Of a DNA stretch of 64,000 nt, positions 61,479 through 64,000 are shown one piece after another. Position numbers and translations under genes: made by a program. Source of the stretch: Methanobacteriota archaeon (GTDB lineage Archaea > Halobacteriota > Methanosarcinia > Methanosarcinales > Methanosarcinaceae); assembly GCA_023399215.1 (NCBI GenBank), contig JAEWQJ010000002.1, positions 1 through 64,000 of the forward strand. The letters run 5' to 3'. How positions within the stretch are numbered: the stretch's first letter is position 1; each line of letters begins with the position of its first letter. A model generated the notes under the pieces. The model saw only the letters and a program-made list of their open reading frames with translations, was not told the origin of the DNA and searched no databases.

Positions 61479-61663
61479 CTATCTAAAAATCTGGATAAAA
61501 GTTTCACGAACGCTGCGAATCCAAACACTAAGGATTTAATATTTAACTCAAGTTTTTCGATGGGTATACTAACATATACTTTTAGATATAATTCTTTACA
61601 GTTTACAGTCAACTCTTTTAAAATATTGTAACAAGAAATACATACTAAACCTGAATAAATCTA

Positions 61664-61718
61664 TGAGTACAACCATCTAAGTACAACCATCTGAGTACAA
61701 CCATCTGAGTACACCATC
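61664..61718. repeat. 14-bp tandem repeat, four copies
   Basis: The unit is TGAGTACAACCATC at 61664, 61678, 61692 and 61706 (the last one base shorter). It lies in the AT-rich divergent spacer (61479-61920), which has no gene. A promoter for the next gene is likely near 61855-61880. Confidence 0.85.
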
Positions 61719-61920
61719 TAATAACTGTAACAAGTTCGCTGATATACTTACATCTATTTAATGTGTTTTCATACCCGAAATTGTCTAAAAATTATTGATA
61801 AGTATTTTCTAAAAATTATTTATCTCTATTTTAGTTTCTTGTTTTTGTTTCTTACGTATATATAATCTTATAATATAGTTTTCCTCTACCGGAAAATGGG
61901 GAGTTCTGGGAGGTTCTTTG

Positions 61921-62277
61921 TTGGAAGTCTACAATACTCGGGGTTCGTTCAGTTCTTATCTCTACGAGATACGTTTCATTATTCTTTTCTATGTAATCGG
62001 AGATTGGATCTCCACGGTTTGTGCCTTAAATCAGGGTACGGAATATAATCCGGTTCCGGCAATGATTCTGGAAAATTACGGGATATATCATCTTTTGCTT
62101 GTAAAAATAGGTTTTATTCTCCTGCTTTTTTATACAGCTCCTTTGATAAAAACGTCGGGGGAAAAATGGTTTCTCACTAAACGTATTATAGAATCCGTTG
62201 GGGTCTTTGTAACTGTAAATAATCTTATGGTTATCTGGTATGGGAATAGCCTTATACAGGCTATTGGGCTTGCCTGA
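61921..62277 (+). CDS. Small membrane protein, DUF5658-like
   Basis: The 118-residue protein has three to four hydrophobic segments. The polar signature FYVIGDWISTVCALNQGTEYNP, with D/T followed by E-x-NP, is the pattern of DUF5658-type proteins. Function unknown. Start TTG at 61921 is preferred because GGGAGGT lies at 61908-61914 with a 6-base spacer. The TTG three bases earlier is too close. Confidence 0.7.
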   Translation: MEVYNTRGSFSSYLYEIRFIILFYVIGDWISTVCALNQGTEYNPVPAMILENYGIYHLLLVKIGFILLLFYTAPLIKTSGEKWFLTKRIIESVGVFVTVNNLMVIWYGNSLIQAIGLA

Positions 62278-62349
62278 TTCAGTCAGGCCTGCGCTACCTG
62301 CCTGTTTTTTCCGTTTCTTATTACAAGGCTTACAGGCTGAACTGAATCC

Positions 62350-62510
62350 TTATTTCAGTTGGTTTCAGCCGATTCCAACCTATTACAACTGTTTTCAGTC
62401 AATTCTAACCAATTTTAACCTATTTACATCGATTTCAATCGATTTTGGCTTATTTAAACGTATTTAAGCTTATTTATGCTGATTCCGGCTGATTTCAGAC
62501 CTTTTGATTT
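62350..62510. repeat. Degenerate ~10-bp repeats
   Basis: Words such as TTTCAGCCGATT, TTTCAATCGATT and TTTTAACCTATT recur every 10 to 12 bases across the spacer 62278-62571. They are too diverged to give a clean unit. No gene is seen in the gap. Confidence 0.45.
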
Positions 62511-62571
62511 TTCCTTTCGGGCATCCTTCCGGACGTATCTTATTTTTCTTTCGCCCTGCACAATTTTTCCA

Positions 62572-63066
62572 TTATCTGATTTTCGCATAAAGGAAACAGT
62601 CGTAATAATCTTCCCCTATACGATGGACTTTTTCCATTGTACCTTCTTTTTTGTACCCGCATTTCTGAGCCACGCGCTCGCTTGCAAGGTTCCGGGTGTC
62701 CATAAGGATGACAATTCTATGTAAATCCAGGTGCTCAAACCCTACCTTTTCAAGCTGTCTTACAGCTTCGGTTGCAATCCCAATTCCCTGATAATCCCTG
62801 TCAATGAGGTACCCGATTTCTCCTATCCAGGGCCGGTGCTGATCGATCTTTATCCCACAGGCTCCCACAAGTCTTCCGTAATAGAGAACGGAAAAATTGT
62901 ACTCAAAGTTAGCCTTTCTTTTAGCTTCATTTAGCCCCAGAAAATACCTTTCTTCTTCAAGTGTTTTTATGGGAAACTCAATGAACTCGAGATTTGTACG
63001 TGTAATTATGTCAAAGAAACATTTGGAATCAAAGAGTTCCTGAGGGCGAATTTTTACTTTGGGCAT
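62572..63066 (-). CDS. GNAT N-acetyltransferase (RimJ/RimL-like)
   Basis: The 164-residue protein has the GNAT acetyl-CoA loop R-D-Y-Q-G-I-G-I-A (RDYQGIGIA near residue 94) and the tail GYKKEGTMEKVH typical of the Acetyltransf_3/RimJ group. It may acetylate a protein N-terminus, a ribosomal protein or a small amine. The substrate is not predictable. It is convergent with the small membrane protein gene. Confidence 0.88.
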   Translation of the reverse strand: MPKVKIRPQELFDSKCFFDIITRTNLEFIEFPIKTLEEERYFLGLNEAKRKANFEYNFSVLYYGRLVGACGIKIDQHRPWIGEIGYLIDRDYQGIGIATEAVRQLEKVGFEHLDLHRIVILMDTRNLASERVAQKCGYKKEGTMEKVHRIGEDYYDCFLYAKIR

Positions 63067-63187
63067 AAATAAAAATTGAATTTCCTTATGAAAAATGTTT
63101 TCAGGCTCTATTTTTATTTATACTTTCTAATTATTCTGAAATTTTCTAAAAGTAATGTAAAAACAGAATCGACATGACTGTATCTAA

Positions 63188-63280
63188 ATATAAATAAAAT
63201 GCAACTATATAAATAAAATGCAAATGTATAAATAAAATGTACATGTAAATAAAATGTAATTATATATAAATAAAGTATAA
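63188..63280. repeat. 19-bp tandem repeat, three full copies and degenerate ones
   Basis: The unit is close to ATATAAATAAAATGCAAAT, at 63188, 63207 and 63226, then shorter versions to about 63280. It lies upstream of the alkylation-repair-like gene and includes TATA-like sequences that may serve as its promoter. Confidence 0.75.
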
Positions 63281-63306
63281 GTACACCTCTTATTAAATAG
63301 AAAACT

Positions 63307-64000
63307 GTGGAACACAATATTATACCCAGGATAAGAGAGGAGCTATTCCTTAATGTGGATGAGAAAACAAAAGTCAGTTCGTCTCGCTTTTTTAAAGAAG
63401 AAATCCGCTGTTATGGAGTAAAGTCTGCGCTTGTGGGAAGAATTGCGAAAAATTACTATAATGAAATAAAGTCCGAAGACAAAAAAGAGATCTTTGACCT
63501 GTGTGAGGAACTCTTTCGGTCTGATTACTGCGAGGAAGCCTTTATTGCAGCTGATTGGGCTTACCTTGTCAGAAATGATTACTCTGAGGAAGACTTTTTT
63601 ACCTTTGAGCACTGGGTTGAAAACTACGTTAACAACTGGGCAAAGTGTGACACCCTCTGCAACCATGCAGTGGGCTCTTTTATAGAGAAATTTCCAGCGT
63701 ATGTAGAAAAACTCAAGGTCTGGGCTCTGTCGGACAACAGGTGGGTAAGACGAGCGGCTGCAGTAACCCTTATCCTGCCTGCACGAAAAGGCAATTTTCT
63801 TAACGAGGTTTTTGAAATCTCCGATCTCCTGCTCAAAGACGGAGACGACCTGGTCCAGAAAGGCTACGGCTGGATGCTCAAAGAAGCCAGCAAATCTCAC
63901 AGGCAGGAAGTCTTCGAATACGTGATGAATAACAAAAAAGAGATGCCCAGAACCGCCCTCAGATATGCAATCGAGAAAATGCCATCAGATTTGAGAGTCA
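63307..64000 (+). CDS. DNA alkylation repair-like HEAT-repeat protein, 3' end outside the window
   Basis: The frame from GTG 63307 stays open to the last base. The 231 visible codons form alpha-helical HEAT-like pairs with AlkD-family segments: ELFRSDYCEEAFIAADWAYL (near 65-84), WVENYVNNWAKCDTLCNHAVG (two parts) and DNRWVRRAAAVTLILPARKG. AlkD-type enzymes remove alkylated bases from DNA without base flipping. The conserved Trp and Asp region (NWAKCD) is present. A long minus-strand frame beneath is a shadow. Confidence 0.85.
   Translation, partial: MEHNIIPRIREELFLNVDEKTKVSSSRFFKEEIRCYGVKSALVGRIAKNYYNEIKSEDKKEIFDLCEELFRSDYCEEAFIAADWAYLVRNDYSEEDFFTFEHWVENYVNNWAKCDTLCNHAVGSFIEKFPAYVEKLKVWALSDNRWVRRAAAVTLILPARKGNFLNEVFEISDLLLKDGDDLVQKGYGWMLKEASKSHRQEVFEYVMNNKKEMPRTALRYAIEKMPSDLRV

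Noticed and set aside
63343..63900. 185-codon minus-strand frame at the right edge
   Set aside because: The plus strand carries an AlkD-like protein that runs off the window; the minus frame is its shadow.

Overview
The window is about 64 kb of a methanogenic archaeon and almost certainly comes from a Methanosarcina. Evidence read directly from the sequence: F420-dependent methylene-H4MPT reductase (mer) sits beside the FpoF-type F420H2 dehydrogenase subunit; homoaconitase-type and homoisocitrate dehydrogenase-type enzymes of coenzyme B synthesis are present; and archaeal eIF2-gamma, Spt4/RpoE, a Kae1-Bud32 fusion, G1P dehydrogenase, PurP and AglB all occur. Shine-Dalgarno sites are strong and intergenic regions are long and AT-rich. 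I cannot fix the species without a database.

Layout. 0-8 kb: the 3' end of aglB (N-glycosylation), hacB and aksF (coenzyme B), an unrecognised conserved protein, a one-helix membrane protein, mntP and a cyclase-family hydrolase. 8.3-11.9 kb (minus strand): an oxygen/redox defence cluster transcribed isf, afpA, ferritin-like protein, fprA, with a possible 45-codon gene behind it. 12.6-15.7 kb: two divergent secreted proteins (beta-helix and beta-propeller) around a 1.2-kb palindrome-rich spacer. 16.5-19.3 kb: mer, fpoF, nadM. 19.8-25.9 kb: a secreted Cys-rich Ig-like protein, an AK6-type kinase, a cytochrome-b5-like protein, a DUF255/YyaL protein, a cis-prenyl synthase and small proteins.

26.4-33.5 kb is the most unusual part. 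It is an all-plus-strand cluster of a 4'-phosphopantetheinyl transferase, a free-standing acyl carrier protein, an AMP-forming acyl/aminoacyl ligase, a zinc-ribbon ATP-pyrophosphatase, a NadE-like amide synthetase, a DUF362 ferredoxin-like protein and a left-handed beta-helix acyltransferase. Carrier-protein chemistry is uncommon in archaea, and this set has every part needed to prime a carrier, load it, amidate a substrate and transfer an acyl group. The product is unknown.

33.5-40.4 kb: membrane hydrolase, radical SAM protein, ferredoxin, second cyclase, pilin-like protein, ITPase and Kae1-Bud32. 40.8-47.6 kb: a 1013-residue TPR membrane protein, then the information-processing operon eIF2-gamma / PIN / rpoE / spt4 / dephospho-CoA kinase / S24e / S27ae. 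47.9-64 kb: PurP, a 39-residue zinc-ribbon protein between insertion-like remnants, SpoIIM-like and DUF63 membrane proteins, G1P dehydrogenase, UPF0179, DUF2150, a glycogen/sugar-nucleotide cluster (GT4, GalT, GT3 glycogen synthase), an ABC ATPase, a small membrane protein, a GNAT and a truncated DNA-alkylation-repair-like HEAT protein.

Two themes cut across the window. More than a dozen intergenic regions carry short tandem repeat arrays, each with its own unit (13-45 bp). Several genes have an excellent Shine-Dalgarno followed at 5-7 nt by CTG, ATA or ATT in frame instead of ATG/GTG/TTG.
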